Shown here: one piece after another, positions 6,048 through 6,482 of the stretch
Position numbering within the stretch: the stretch's first letter is position 1
Layout of the letters: each line of letters begins with the position of its first letter
Source of the DNA: Desulfocurvus sp.
GTDB taxonomy: Bacteria > Desulfobacterota > Desulfovibrionia > Desulfovibrionales > Desulfovibrionaceae
DNA: 6,482 bases
Direction of reading: 5' to 3'
Assembly (NCBI RefSeq): GCF_023230885.1
Contig: NZ_JALNWM010000203.1
Span: 1 to 6,482, forward strand
Program-made: the position numbers and the translations under genes
The notes under the pieces: model-generated
Told to the model about the DNA's origin: nothing
What the model saw: only the letters and a program-made list of their open reading frames with translations
Databases searched by the model: none

Positions 6048-6079
6048 AAGGCCCCGGATCACAGTGGATCCGGGGCCTT
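6048..6079 (-). terminator. Strong hairpin ahead of the MGYRSDV gene
   Basis: A 13-bp perfect stem (6048-6060 with 6067-6079) has a 6-base loop. Read on the minus strand it ends in CCTTTTCATTC, a short T run, and then reaches the ribosome binding site and ATG at 6023. It could terminate a minus-strand transcript arriving from the right, or act as a 5' leader hairpin if the operon promoter lies at 6080-6146. Its outer nine base pairs match the hairpin at 2494-2524. Confidence 0.6.
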
Positions 6080-6146
6080 GTGGTTTGAACGCCGAATTGA
6101 GAGCCGTTGTGTTTTCGGTACACACTCGTGGCACAAGGAGACCAGT

Positions 6147-6377
6147 ATGCCGACAGCCACAGCCCGTCTTGATCAACAGCCCCAGGAACGGCCGGAGAAG
6201 CTCGTCTTGGCCGCGGCCCGTTCACGGTCCGGACGGGTGGCCGGAACCCGCGAGCTTGTGCTCACGACACATCCGTGTTTTCTGGCCTACCGGGTGCTCG
6301 ACGAGCAGGTTCAGAGCCTGCGCGTCCTGCACACGGCGCGGCAGTATCCGCCTTCGTCCCGGGACTGCGACGGGTAA
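6147..6377 (+). pseudogene. ParE/RelE-type toxin remnant lacking its N-terminal part
   Basis: The 76-aa frame starts at an ATG with AAGGAG six bases upstream and ends at TAA. Its C-terminal half reads like a ParE-family toxin: GRVAGTREL at 29-37, FLAYRV at 45-50 and LRVLHTARQYP at 58-68 match the usual last three strands. The segment PTATARLD near the start resembles the NPTAAARL that opens the second helix in such proteins. Full-length ParE/RelE toxins are about 90-105 residues. Here the first strand and helix are missing, and the in-frame sequence upstream (WFERRIESRCVF and so on) does not resemble them. ParE toxins block DNA gyrase and RelE-type toxins cut mRNA on the ribosome; a fragment without the N-terminal helix is probably inactive. 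No antitoxin gene is visible upstream, although one beyond the right edge cannot be excluded. A recombination junction near 6140 is the likely cause. Confidence 0.62.
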
Positions 6378-6482
6378 CCCTGCCCAGAACGAGCCGCTCG
6401 AAGGGCGCGCTGGCTTTTTCGCACAGGGCCAGCGTTTCCTGTGCCTTGCGGCCATCGTTCAGGGCCTCGGTAAGGCGCTCCA
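6262..6482 (-). CDS. Possible 3' end of an unrecognised gene entering from the right edge
   Basis: One minus-strand frame is open from the edge to a TGA at 6262-6264, about 73 residues. The first 35 or so visible residues (ERLTEALNDGRKAQETLALC, then EKASAPFERLVLGR) look like natural helical protein, better than any plus-strand frame of 6378-6482. Downstream of about 6380 the frame becomes Arg/Pro/Gly-rich and runs antisense to the ParE-like remnant, so it is probably not true coding there. One reading is a gene whose original end was replaced when the toxin fragment arrived. Another is that the gene is intact with a poor tail, or that the frame is chance. No start is visible and the family is not recognised. 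Confidence 0.25.
   Translation of the reverse strand, partial: ERLTEALNDGRKAQETLALCEKASAPFERLVLGRVTRRSPGTKADTAAPCAGRAGSEPARRAPGRPENTDVS

Noticed and set aside
6097..6124. Possible plus-strand promoter TTGAGA, 16 bases, TACACA ahead of the toxin remnant
   Set aside because: The -10 box matches only half the consensus and the spacing is short. Too weak to call. No better promoter for the minus-strand operon was found in 6080-6146 either.
1..6482. CRISPR arrays, tRNA or rRNA genes, insertion sequences, long direct repeats
   Set aside because: No spaced repeat series, cloverleaf, transposase frame or terminal inverted repeat was seen on reading both strands. The only repeated element noticed is the short shared hairpin stem.

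Overview
The window is GC-rich bacterial DNA. Its genes have strong AAGGAGG or GGAGG ribosome binding sites, G/C-rich third codon positions, and stem-loops built on AAGGCCCCG/CGGGGCCTT. The style and gene families suggest a sulfate reducer of the Desulfovibrio type (Desulfovibrionales), but this is inference because there is no rRNA, tRNA or housekeeping gene. Unrecognised small genes and a broken toxin gene suggest accessory DNA, such as an integrated conjugative or phage-like element. No integrase, transfer gene or attachment site is visible.

Most of the window (about 6023 down to 311) is one run of genes on the minus strand. In order of transcription: a 118-aa MGYRSDV-type protein; a MoxR/CbbQ-like AAA+ ATPase; a 94-aa protein with nine cysteines; a DUF3150-type protein; a Fic-domain protein; a 566-aa VWA protein with a complete MIDAS and an N-terminal HEAGH motif; and three very small ORFs (38, 23 and 57 aa). 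A rho-independent terminator at 311-336 closes the run. Several gaps hold a GC-rich hairpin directly ahead of the next ribosome binding site. I could not place a promoter for the run.

The left edge has the 3' end of an unrecognised plus-strand gene converging on the terminator. The right edge has a plus-strand remnant of a ParE/RelE-type toxin, lacking its N-terminal part and any visible antitoxin. A minus-strand reading frame entering from the right edge may be the end of another gene.

Likely logic, partly inferred: MoxR-type ATPases and VWA proteins usually work as a pair, in which the ATPase ring remodels or activates a target that the VWA protein recruits through its metal site. The DUF3150 and Cys-rich proteins are probably further parts of that machine. 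The Fic protein would add a post-translational modifying activity, and the hydrophobic small proteins may place part of it at the membrane. The target is unknown.
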